DNA from: JBCCRV01 sp047619315
GTDB taxonomy: Bacteria > Myxococcota_A > Polyangia > Polyangiales > Houyiibacteriaceae
Assembly: GCA_047619315.1 (NCBI GenBank)
Contig: JBLHKB010000081.1
Coordinates: forward strand, 1-17,207
Length of the DNA: 17,207 nt
Direction of reading: 5' to 3'
The position numbers and the translations under genes were made by a program. This document shows positions 1-7,566 of this stretch, in pieces (within the stretch, counting starts at the first letter, position 1; each line of letters opens with the position of its first letter). The notes under the pieces are model-generated. The model ran no database searches and was not told the origin of the DNA. It worked only from the letters and a program-made list of their open reading frames with translations.

Positions 1-1775
1 AGGGAACGACGCTGAAGCACAAGATTGGCGATGGGGTGCTTCGGCGCGAGACGTTCGAGTACGTCCGCCGCCGTGGAGTAGCCAGTCTTGGTTTTCTTGA
101 TCACCGGGAGACCAAGCTCGTCGAAGAGAACTTGTCCGAGCTGCTTGGTGGAACCGATGTTGAACTCTCGCCCTGCCGCGGCATACACCTCCGCTTCGAC
201 GACGCTTTTGCGTGCTTCGAACTCCGTCCCGAGGCGCTGTAGAACCTGGGCGTCCACGCGCACGCCTGCCACCTGCATACGCGCAAGGACCGACGCCATC
301 GGAAGCGAGACCTCCCGCATACACTTGCCCTGTTCTTCTTCGCTCAGCGCTTCGGCGATCTTTGGCCAAAGCTCAGCGACCGTTGCCGCGAGGTTGGCGA
401 AGTGCCGAGCGACATCATCGAGGGCGCACTCCGTCAGAGGTACTTCGGCCTTCCCGGACCCCGTCAGATCCTTGAGCGAAGGAAGCGTCCGGTGCAGCCA
501 GGTCCGGGTGAGCTGGTCGAGGCGATGGGGAATATCGCGGGCTGGGTCGATCAAGAACGACGCTAGTCGCGTGTCGCCAACGACGCCCGCAAGAGAGCTA
601 CCTGAGCGTTCCACAAAGCAATGCAGATCCCGCACGTCATGAGCCACCTTTCGTAAGCTCTCGTCGGCGCAGACCCTCAACAGGAAATCCTGTGCTTCTT
701 CGCCCAGCCCGCCGACTCCGGCGATGGGAAGATAGCGGCCGACTTCGCCTTCTTCGCTTGGCAGCGCGAGGGCCGCGCCTAAGCACGTTCCAAGGATGGG
801 CGAGCCCCCGAACGCCGGCAGGACGGTCAGAAGCGAATGCGTATTTTGAGCTTCTTTGACGAAGGCCTCGGCTTCCGCCAGGTCCGCGAAAGGTCTTAGG
901 TCTGCGGCCGCTGCATGGGCGGCGGCGTCGTCCCCGCTCAGCAAAGAGAAAAACTCAAGTTCGCGATACAGGTCGTCGACCTTCTTCGTGTTCACCGTGG
1001 GTACGACGAGGTCCTCAATCCCGACGTCGAGGGGGACGTGCTGGTCGATGGTCGCCAGCTCCTGCGAGAGGCGCGCGTTGTCCGCAAACGTCTCTAAGTT
1101 CTCTTTCTGCTTCCCTTTGAGCTCGGCGGTATTGGAGAGAACTCCTTCGAGGGTTCCGAAGCGCTCAAGAAGTGTTTTGGCGCTCTTGGGGCCGATCCCT
1201 TTGACTCCGGGGATGTTGTCCGACGAGTCGCCGACCAACGCGAGATAATCAACGAAGAGTTCGGGGCTGACGCCCCACTTCTTGCGAACGAGTTCGGCGT
1301 CATAGGTGACGTCCTTCACGGTATCGACCATGCGAACGTGGTCGCCGATGAGCTGGGCGAAATCCTTGTCGCCACTGACGATGAACACCTCGTGTCCCAC
1401 TTCGAGGGCCTCGCGCGTCAGGGTCCCGATGACGTCATCGGCCTCGTAGCCGGGCACGCTCAGAAGAGGAAAGTCGTGAGCTTCCACGACCTTGTAAATC
1501 CACGGAAACTGAACGCGCATCTCCGAACGCATTGGGGGCCGGTGCGCTTTGTAATCTTTGAAACGCTCGTCTCGAAACGTCTTCCCGGGTGCATCGAAGA
1601 TGACTGCTCCGAGGTCTGGGGCACGTCCCTGGAGGAGCTTTCGATACATCAGGGCAAAGCCATACGTCGCGTTCGTTGGGATACCGTCGCTCGTACTAAA
1701 AGAGCTCGGAATCGCGAAAAACGCCCGGAACACAATAGCCGTACCATCGATGAGAATGACTCTTTTACGCGCCAT
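1..1775 (-). CDS. polA: DNA polymerase I, 3'-truncated by the window edge
   Basis: This is DNA polymerase I, which removes RNA primers and fills gaps in replication and repair. Reading leftward from the ATG at 1775 gives 591 codons without a stop, and the gene continues off the left edge. Residues 1-290 are the 5'-3' nuclease domain, with MARKRVILIDGTAIVFRAFF at the start, GYEADDVIGTL, SGDKDFAQLI and the helix-hairpin-helix DSSDNIPGVKGIGPKSA. Residues about 305-495 align with the 3'-5' exonuclease fold but have lost acidic residues: no Asp-x-Glu at ExoI, and HFANL where E. coli has YAAED. The ExoII Asp (HDVRD) remains. Proofreading is therefore probably absent, as in Taq polymerase. From about 500 the polymerase thumb begins (FNIGSTKQLGQVLF); the palm and fingers are outside. 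There is no clear Shine-Dalgarno. A TATGAT hexamer lies 7 bases before the start codon and could be a -10 element. Confidence 0.96.
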   Translation of the reverse strand, partial: MARKRVILIDGTAIVFRAFFAIPSSFSTSDGIPTNATYGFALMYRKLLQGRAPDLGAVIFDAPGKTFRDERFKDYKAHRPPMRSEMRVQFPWIYKVVEAHDFPLLSVPGYEADDVIGTLTREALEVGHEVFIVSGDKDFAQLIGDHVRMVDTVKDVTYDAELVRKKWGVSPELFVDYLALVGDSSDNIPGVKGIGPKSAKTLLERFGTLEGVLSNTAELKGKQKENLETFADNARLSQELATIDQHVPLDVGIEDLVVPTVNTKKVDDLYRELEFFSLLSGDDAAAHAAAADLRPFADLAEAEAFVKEAQNTHSLLTVLPAFGGSPILGTCLGAALALPSEEGEVGRYLPIAGVGGLGEEAQDFLLRVCADESLRKVAHDVRDLHCFVERSGSSLAGVVGDTRLASFLIDPARDIPHRLDQLTRTWLHRTLPSLKDLTGSGKAEVPLTECALDDVARHFANLAATVAELWPKIAEALSEEEQGKCMREVSLPMASVLARMQVAGVRVDAQVLQRLGTEFEARKSVVEAEVYAAAGREFNIGSTKQLGQVLFDELGLPVIKKTKTGYSTAADVLERLAPKHPIANLVLQRRS

Positions 1776-1857
1776 GGTCGGCATCATAGGCGTGTTGACC
1801 AGTCAGGAGAAGCGCCCCTGGGCATCGCGATCTCCCTGATGTAGGTTACCCTTACCG

Positions 1858-3195
1858 ATGTCGGAAAAGCCGCCAGAGACCCGTTCCCTTCGAGGTGCAG
1901 CCGTTGCCTCGTCGCACTGCTCGGACAGTGAGCGGCCCGTGACGCTGCATAACGCAACGGCCAATGCCGGGGATCCCAAAGAACTCATCGCGTATGTGCG
2001 AGATGCCCAACGGCGGGAGCCGGAGAGCTTCGGAACGCTCGCCGCGGGAGGCATGGGAACCATCGACGTTATCAGCGACCCGGTCCTTGGAAGACGATCA
2101 GCCCGCAAGCGCATTCACGAGCACCTCCTGGATGATGCTGGAACGGTCAGGCGCTTTTTGCGCGAAGCACAGGTCACAGGTCAGCTCGCTCATCCAAACA
2201 TCGTGCCCGTACGAAAGTTGGCCATCGATGAGGACGGTCAGCTCTACTTCACGATGAAGCTTGTGGGCGGGCGGACGCTTGCCCAGATTATGAAGGAAGC
2301 GCCGTCGCCGCTTGACCACAACACACTTTTTGAGGTCTTGGATATCGTCATCAAGGTGTGCGACGCGCTCTCCTTCGCACACAGCCGCGGCGTGATTCAC
2401 TGCGACATCAAGCCCTCCAACATCATGGTCGGCGAGTTCGGCGAGGTCTACCTCATGGACTGGGGCGTCGCGATCGTGCGCTCTGAAGCCACCGCTAACT
2501 TCTTCCCCTTCCGGCCGGACGAACCCGAAGAAGGCCCCACCCTTGCCGGCACGCCCACGCACATGGCGCCGGAACAGGCGCGCGGCGCAGTCGACGAAAT
2601 CGACGAGCGATCCGACGTCTTTGCGGTCGGTGCTCTGATCTACCAAGCGCTAACCCGGCGCTCGCCCTTCTCCGCCGGTACGTTCTGGGCCACGGTGCTT
2701 CGCGCACAGATGGGTGCCTACACACCCATCACGGAGATCACGGACCCTGGAAGCGTTCCTCGTGCTCTGATCGAGATCGTTGACCGAGCCATGGCGAAGT
2801 ACCAGGTGGACCGGTTTGAAAACGTGCGTGCGCTCAAAGACGCAATCCAGCAGTTTCAGCGTGGTGGGGCACCCTTCCCTTCGACGAACTTCGCGAAGGG
2901 CACTGTCATCGTGGCCGAGGGTGAACTTGGTCATGCGGCCTATATCATTCGCAAAGGAACCTGCGTCGTCACGAAGGAGGGACGCGAAATTCGGACGATG
3001 GGCCCCGGCGAAGTGTTCGGCGAAACCGCCATACTCTCCCCAGGACCACGCACCGCTTCGGTCACCGCCAAAGAAGATTGCGTCTGCCAAGTGATCACGT
3101 CCGAGGTTTTTGAAAGCGAAGTTGGTGTCATGAAGCCGTGGATGGGCGCATTTGTTCGCACCCTCGCTGGCCGCTTTCGTGAAACCCAGAAGTAG
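1858..3195 (+). CDS. Ser/Thr protein kinase with C-terminal cyclic-nucleotide-binding domain
   Basis: A 445-residue cytoplasmic Hanks-type kinase fused to a CNB domain. Residues 1-57 are a polar leader. The kinase core runs about 58-335: Gly-rich loop LAAGGMG (61-67), ATP lysine K84 (SARK), alpha-C E103, catalytic loop HCDIKPSN (181-188, D183), metal-binding DWG (201-203) and GTPTHMAPEQ (231-240). HCD replaces HRD, so this is a non-RD kinase; DWG for DFG is frequent in bacterial kinases. Residues about 344-443 form a CNB fold with a canonical phosphate-binding cassette, FGETAIL (387-393) and PRTASV (397-402), including the Glu and Arg that hold cNMP ribose and phosphate. This predicts a kinase switched by cAMP or cGMP, an inference from motifs. 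No transmembrane helix is seen. The start lacks a Shine-Dalgarno sequence. The TAG stop abuts the TAG of the convergent cytochrome gene. Confidence 0.93.
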   Translation: MSEKPPETRSLRGAAVASSHCSDSERPVTLHNATANAGDPKELIAYVRDAQRREPESFGTLAAGGMGTIDVISDPVLGRRSARKRIHEHLLDDAGTVRRFLREAQVTGQLAHPNIVPVRKLAIDEDGQLYFTMKLVGGRTLAQIMKEAPSPLDHNTLFEVLDIVIKVCDALSFAHSRGVIHCDIKPSNIMVGEFGEVYLMDWGVAIVRSEATANFFPFRPDEPEEGPTLAGTPTHMAPEQARGAVDEIDERSDVFAVGALIYQALTRRSPFSAGTFWATVLRAQMGAYTPITEITDPGSVPRALIEIVDRAMAKYQVDRFENVRALKDAIQQFQRGGAPFPSTNFAKGTVIVAEGELGHAAYIIRKGTCVVTKEGREIRTMGPGEVFGETAILSPGPRTASVTAKEDCVCQVITSEVFESEVGVMKPWMGAFVRTLAGRFRETQK

Positions 3196-4329
3196 CTATT
3201 CGGCGTCGGCCAATATGCCGGGGGCCGGTCCCTCGACGACCGGGAACCCCTCTTCACGCCAGTGAAGCACGCCTTCGTCCAGAACCGCCGTGTTCTCAAA
3301 ACCGTGCTCCCGGAGATAGTCCATAACGCGCCCAGAGGCGGCATGAGGGCAGGCGCAGTAAGCGATCACCCAGGTGCCATCGTTTGGAATACGATCGATG
3401 ACTTCTGCGACACCGTAGTAAGGCGAAGGGATCGCGCCGACGATATGGAATCGCACGTAGTCCGACGGCGGACGAGCATCGAGAATCACTAGACGCTTTC
3501 CTGCCTCAATTGCGCGTCCCACCTCCTCCGAGGGCACGTAGCGACCTTCGCGGAGCGCTGAGAACTGCGGGGCATCGCCGTCCGGGTTGATGATCGCTGG
3601 GCCCTCACCGATCTCGGATGCGGCGTCGGGGACCGTGTCATCCGCATCGGCTTCCCAGCTGCGAATCAGCGCGGTGAGGTCTCGAATGGTGGCGTCTTGA
3701 AGCTCTCCGGCGAAGGCAGGCATGGGAGTGCCACGCCGGCCAACACGAATTGCATACTCGATCTGCGCGTCGCTCGCGCTTCGGAGGAACACTCCATTGT
3801 CTAGGCTCAGAGCACTATCGCCGCGACCGTTTGTCCCATGACAGCTCGCGCACTCTCGCGCGAAGACCGAGCGGCCGTTCGCAATGTCCCCTTCAATAGG
3901 CTCGGCCGACAGCTCCACATTGGGTTCGGTCTGCCAGCCACGGATAAAGGCGACGAGTAGGTCGATATCAACCGCCTCCAAGGGACCGCCCGCCTCTCGG
4001 GCATAGGCAGCCATCGCCGTGCCGGGATGGCCATCGGCGATATTGATGCGCAAGAACTCGTCGCTGACACTCACAAGGAAGTCTTGATTGTTCAGGGCGT
4101 TCGCATCGTCGGCCGTGTAGCCCTCCCCTTGGTCTCCATGGCAAAGCCCGCAGTACGTTCGGTATAGGGTTGCTCCGGCGAGACGGTCCGCTTCTCGAGC
4201 GTCCATGGGCCGCGTTCGCGTGCACTGCGCCAAGAAGAGCGCTGCGCCACCAGCCGCGGCCACCACCAACGCGGTGACGGCCATGAAGCGCTTTGAAGAA
4301 TTGACCGACGGGCTTTCTCGTTCGCTCAC
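3196..4329 (-). CDS. Diheme c-type cytochrome fused to a rhodanese domain
   Basis: A 377-residue exported protein. Residues 17-35 are a hydrophobic signal or anchor ending LAQC (Cys36). That could be a poor lipobox, since Gln at -1 is atypical, so lipidation is uncertain. Two cytochrome c domains follow. Haem 1 is CGLCH (60-64), probable axial Met106. Haem 2 is CASCH (160-164), probable axial Met203 in GTPMPAF. Residues about 262-366 are a rhodanese-like domain: LVILDARPPSDYVRFHIVGA, then YCACPHAASG with the presumed sulfur-carrying Cys325. Rhodaneses move sulfane sulfur or bind oxyanions; haem c domains carry electrons, so a periplasmic redox and sulfur role is inferred. Translation starts at a GTG overlapping the TGA of the upstream OmpA-barrel gene (4326-4329), implying coupling. 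An internal ATG at residue 16 is possible but would shorten the signal's positive N-region. Confidence 0.92.
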   Translation of the reverse strand: MSERESPSVNSSKRFMAVTALVVAAAGGAALFLAQCTRTRPMDAREADRLAGATLYRTYCGLCHGDQGEGYTADDANALNNQDFLVSVSDEFLRINIADGHPGTAMAAYAREAGGPLEAVDIDLLVAFIRGWQTEPNVELSAEPIEGDIANGRSVFARECASCHGTNGRGDSALSLDNGVFLRSASDAQIEYAIRVGRRGTPMPAFAGELQDATIRDLTALIRSWEADADDTVPDAASEIGEGPAIINPDGDAPQFSALREGRYVPSEEVGRAIEAGKRLVILDARPPSDYVRFHIVGAIPSPYYGVAEVIDRIPNDGTWVIAYCACPHAASGRVMDYLREHGFENTAVLDEGVLHWREEGFPVVEGPAPGILADAE

Positions 4330-6317
4330 TCGCTGCGCTCCATAATTCGGAACTCAACACGTCGATTGGCAGCGCGTGCTTCGTCTGTCGTGTCTCTCAC
4401 GAGCGGCGCGATCTCGCCATAGCCCCGAGCTCGAAGGCGGCCGGCTTCGACTCCGTTCTCCGACAACCACGCCTGGACGGACTCGGCGCGTCGCTGCGAC
4501 AGCGTTGCGTTGTACTGGTCGTTGCCCTGGTCATCCGTGTGGCCTTGGATTTCGACCACGCGAATCTCAGCGTGCTCCCGAAGCGCCGTCGCGATCTGGC
4601 CCATGAGTCCAAACGACTCCTCGAGGATCTCGTGCGAGTCGAAGGCAAACTGAATCTGCTCCAGGATGACGACGGAGTCTTCTTCGACGGCGACGAGGGC
4701 GCGCTCGAGACGGCACACAACTTCTTGGTCACCGCCCTCTTCTGGAATTGTCGCTTCACAAGCGCCCGCATTGTGGCCTGCACCATCGATGGTCATGCGG
4801 ATCGTGCCTGGTGGAAAACGGTAACTGTTAAACGTGCCATCGGCGGCGCCACGGAGCGACGTCATCGACGGCTCCATGAACCGAATCGTCGCGTCGGCGA
4901 TGGGTGCATCGCCCACGGTCGCAAGTACGCGTCCGAGAATACGCCCGCCTGGAAGCTCAGGTGCGGGGACATCAACGGATACGTCGACCTCGCGAAAGAC
5001 GGGCGGCGGGACCTGAGGAGATCGCGCGTCGTGGGCGTAGGCAAGTCCAATCCAGAGCTTCCATGGCGCGGTCTGGGAAAGTTCACGAACCGCGACATCT
5101 CCACTTCGTCCGGTCAGGCCCACATCAAGAGCGGCGTGAATCTGAAGACCGCGGACGGGCGGCAGGAAACGCGCGCCCAACGTGAGAGTCTGTGGGAAAG
5201 ACGAGAAGCCCTCTTGCTCAAGACAGCTGTCGTCCCCGGCACGCGGCTCACTCCCGCCTGGCTCGGAAGGAATGAAGGGACAGACATATCCCTGACGATT
5301 GACGGGAACGCCGAGCGCGTACTCGAGGATCGGACTGAGCACCATGTCATCGCCGATCTCGAGGGGCGCCTCCAAGCCGATGCCAATGTTGAGGAAGTCC
5401 GTGCGGTCGATGGAGAGCGCATTTCGTTCAGCGCGGGTAATGAGGTGCCGGGTTTCGTCTCCACGCTCAAGGGCATCCGGTAGACGATCATAGCGACGGT
5501 TTTCATCCGCCTCGATGAGGTTCTCTGAGCGATCGAATGTGTAGCCGAGACTAAAGCGCGCGATGAAGGGCTTTGGGTCTGGCTTGCCGCGCAGGTCGAT
5601 GGTGGCGTTCGCACGCAGACGTAGTCCAAGGCTGCCGAAGGCCGGCCCAAGGCCGCTTCCAGTGGGGAGCAAGAATCCAAGATCACCACCGACGGAGACG
5701 GTGTCGCTCAACGGCACACCGACCTTTACACCAACGTCGAGGTCCCCGAGAACGATAAGAAGGTTCGGGAACTCGCTCGTATTCGAAGTCGCGTAGCTGG
5801 CGAGGGACCCGTAGACCTCAACCATCTCGTGAACCGCCCAGCTGATGGAGAGCCCACCGCCAACGCGGCTGTGACCGTCCTCTTCGAACAGGAAGCCGTT
5901 CTTCGCCATGAACTCCAAGGAGAGCTGCACGCGGAAGGTTCCGGCTGGAGCGCCAAGAGCATGAGGGACGTGGAAGCCGCCTGTCGTTCCGAGGAACGTG
6001 TTGCCGAGGCGAAAGCGGCGAAGGTCCGAAGGATGATCGCGTGGGTCTGTCTCCACTTCTTCTTCAGCGGGCTCTCCATCGGCATCCTCGAGATCCGCCT
6101 CGACGGTCGTTTCCGTTTCGCTCTCCGAAGTCTCCTCGGACTCGAACTCATCAAAATCGGAAAAGTCGTCGGTGGCAGGCTCCGCTTCCACCGGCTCCGC
6201 TTCGGCGGGCTCGTCCTCGAACTCCGCGAACTCCTCATCGAACTGAGCCGCTGCAATGGATGCAGACAGAACAAAAACCGGGAGAACCAAGCTCAGAAAA
6301 CGTGCCGTCAACGTCAT
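4326..6317 (-). CDS. Large outer-membrane beta-barrel protein with acidic N-terminus and OmpA peptidoglycan-binding domain
   Basis: A 663-residue envelope protein. A signal peptide (1-24, cleavage likely IAAA/Q) precedes a strikingly acidic linker (25-92), almost all Asp, Glu, Ala, Ser and Pro. Residues about 100-450 look like a beta-barrel: alternating hydrophobic and Gly/aromatic strands such as VEVYGSLASYAT and PFIARFSLGYTFDR, with two cysteines in the segment VCPFIPSEPGGSEPRAGDDSC, possibly a disulfide-closed loop. Residues about 450-545 resemble a carboxypeptidase-regulatory/CnaB-type beta-sandwich (GRILGRVLATVGDAPIADAT). Residues about 548-660 are an OmpA C-terminal domain, with IQGHTDD, NATLSQRRAESVQAWL and NRRVEFRI, which binds peptidoglycan. 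Role: tethering the outer membrane to the wall, possibly with a pore. The ATG at 6317 has AGGA about 8 bases upstream. Its stop overlaps the cytochrome-rhodanese start, so the two products may act together. Confidence 0.9.
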   Translation of the reverse strand: MTLTARFLSLVLPVFVLSASIAAAQFDEEFAEFEDEPAEAEPVEAEPATDDFSDFDEFESEETSESETETTVEADLEDADGEPAEEEVETDPRDHPSDLRRFRLGNTFLGTTGGFHVPHALGAPAGTFRVQLSLEFMAKNGFLFEEDGHSRVGGGLSISWAVHEMVEVYGSLASYATSNTSEFPNLLIVLGDLDVGVKVGVPLSDTVSVGGDLGFLLPTGSGLGPAFGSLGLRLRANATIDLRGKPDPKPFIARFSLGYTFDRSENLIEADENRRYDRLPDALERGDETRHLITRAERNALSIDRTDFLNIGIGLEAPLEIGDDMVLSPILEYALGVPVNRQGYVCPFIPSEPGGSEPRAGDDSCLEQEGFSSFPQTLTLGARFLPPVRGLQIHAALDVGLTGRSGDVAVRELSQTAPWKLWIGLAYAHDARSPQVPPPVFREVDVSVDVPAPELPGGRILGRVLATVGDAPIADATIRFMEPSMTSLRGAADGTFNSYRFPPGTIRMTIDGAGHNAGACEATIPEEGGDQEVVCRLERALVAVEEDSVVILEQIQFAFDSHEILEESFGLMGQIATALREHAEIRVVEIQGHTDDQGNDQYNATLSQRRAESVQAWLSENGVEAGRLRARGYGEIAPLVRDTTDEARAANRRVEFRIMERSE

Positions 6318-6440
6318 GAGCGCATCCTACAATTCATCGCCCTTATGTCACGCGGCTTCACCGAACGAGTGCTCAACTCGGGAAGACGGCGGGCAAAAGC
6401 GAAAGGCTGATTCGCATGTTGGGTACCAGGTGCACCAGGG
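6318..6440. other. Intergenic region upstream of the OmpA-barrel gene
   Basis: A 123-base gap between the small membrane-protein gene and the OmpA-barrel gene, both on the minus strand. Just before the barrel ATG there is a weak sigma70-like arrangement (GTGACA, 16 bases, TAGGAT), but its -10 overlaps the likely ribosome-binding site, so I do not call a promoter. No RNA gene or strong hairpin is visible. Confidence 0.4.
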
Positions 6441-6821
6441 CTAGGCAGGACGCCAAACCATGAGCGCGAGGGTCGCGATCAGACAGAATAGGGCGATTCC
6501 ACGCGATTTAATGCCTCCACGGCCTTCTCGCCCCGCCAGGTAGAGCAAAACCTGGAGGACCACCATCGAGGTCACAAGAGAAAGAAGGACCCACGGAGCC
6601 ACCACGGAGTGACCCGAGAGCGAAACGAGAATAAAACCGAGGGCCCACGTGGCCCCAAATCCAGGGGCCGCGATCGCGAAAACAAATAGCTTTCGCGTCG
6701 CATGGTCCACGCCAGGCATGAGGGCCCCGAGGCTTCCGGCGACAAACGCGAACGCGCTGAGGAGTTTGAAGAAACGAAGCCAGAGCACAAGCCGGCCTAC
6801 CACGTCTGGGAATCGGCGCAC
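6441..6821 (-). CDS. Small four-helix integral membrane protein, function unknown
   Basis: A 126-residue protein I do not recognise. Four hydrophobic helices are visible at about 17-35, 44-67, 72-97 and 107-124. The N-terminus is basic (MRRFPDVVGR) and a Gly/Arg-rich loop (GREGRGGIKSR) lies between helices 3 and 4. By the positive-inside rule both termini should be cytoplasmic. No catalytic or binding motif is evident. The gene is divergent from the methyltransferase, with only 37 bases between the start codons, and it precedes the OmpA-barrel gene on the same strand after a 123-base gap. Coding status rests on the clean helix pattern and on the lack of a better frame here. Confidence 0.65.
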   Translation of the reverse strand: MRRFPDVVGRLVLWLRFFKLLSAFAFVAGSLGALMPGVDHATRKLFVFAIAAPGFGATWALGFILVSLSGHSVVAPWVLLSLVTSMVVLQVLLYLAGREGRGGIKSRGIALFCLIATLALMVWRPA

Positions 6822-6858
6822 ATTGGCGCGTGTTGCAGACTCGAACCATGAAGAGAAG

Positions 6859-7557
6859 ATGCGCCTCTTTCATCCAGACGGGCCGACGCTTTGGGAGCTC
6901 GCGCGGCAAGCGCTGTCGAGTGTGGAAGAAGGCTATGATCTCCTCGCTCCGCGCTTCGACCACACCCCTTTTCGAACGCCAGACTCGATCATCACTGCCA
7001 CGCTCGACATCGTCGAACCGCTAAGAGATCTCCGCGCCCTCGACCTGTGCACCGGAACTGGAGCCGCCGCCCGCGCACTTGCGGTACGCGGGGCACGCGT
7101 CGGCGGTGTCGACGCGAGTGCGGGGATGCTGCGCGTCGCCCAAGAACGAAGCCCCAACATCGATTGGCACAAAGTGGATGCCCTGAGACTCCCCGCAGAC
7201 TGGGAAGCGAGTTTCGAGCTCGTGACAAGCTTCGGCGCGTTTGGGCACTTCGAACGCAGCGATATACGGCGCTTACTTCGAGAAGCGCGTCGTGTTCTCG
7301 TCGACGGCGGGCGATTCGTCTTCGTCACATCTTCGCCGCCACCTCGCCTCTCGCTTTCACATGCGCTTGCCGCGGCCTTCGACGGCGCGATGCGTGTTCG
7401 AAATGCGCTCTGGAAACCGCCCTTCGTCATGTACTATCTACAGTTTTTCGTCGACGAGGCGCGCCGCGAACTGGAAGCCAGTGGATTTACAGTTCGCACG
7501 ATCGCCTTGAATGAACTCCACCCCCGGCTCTTCGCGGTCGTCGCGACAGCATGCTAA
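6859..7557 (+). CDS. Class I SAM-dependent methyltransferase
   Basis: A 232-residue soluble methyltransferase of the Methyltransf_11/25 type. Motif I is ALDLCTGTGAAARAL (60-74), with the acidic residue after strand 2 in GVDAS (83-87, D85). VDALRLP (106-112) contacts the adenine side, and the LRVAQERSP and LLREARRVLVDGGRFVFVTS segments are typical of the fold. The acceptor substrate cannot be read from the sequence. The open frame extends upstream to 6649, but that part is antisense to the membrane-protein gene. I chose the ATG at 6859 because a purine-rich GAAGAGAAG precedes it and the N-terminus RLFHPDGPTLWELA then fits the family. The gene ends 9 bases before the repeat lipoprotein and is probably the first gene of a three-gene operon. 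Confidence 0.88.
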   Translation: MRLFHPDGPTLWELARQALSSVEEGYDLLAPRFDHTPFRTPDSIITATLDIVEPLRDLRALDLCTGTGAAARALAVRGARVGGVDASAGMLRVAQERSPNIDWHKVDALRLPADWEASFELVTSFGAFGHFERSDIRRLLREARRVLVDGGRFVFVTSSPPPRLSLSHALAAAFDGAMRVRNALWKPPFVMYYLQFFVDEARRELEASGFTVRTIALNELHPRLFAVVATAC

Positions 7558-7566
7558 GGTCGCACC

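Noticed and set aside
4539..5483. Long plus-strand open frame (314 codons)
   Set aside because: It is antisense to the OmpA-barrel gene, shows no domain or signal, and its composition is that of a shadow frame in GC-rich DNA.
6649..6858. Upstream extension of the methyltransferase frame
   Set aside because: It is antisense to the four-helix membrane protein and has no methyltransferase sequence.
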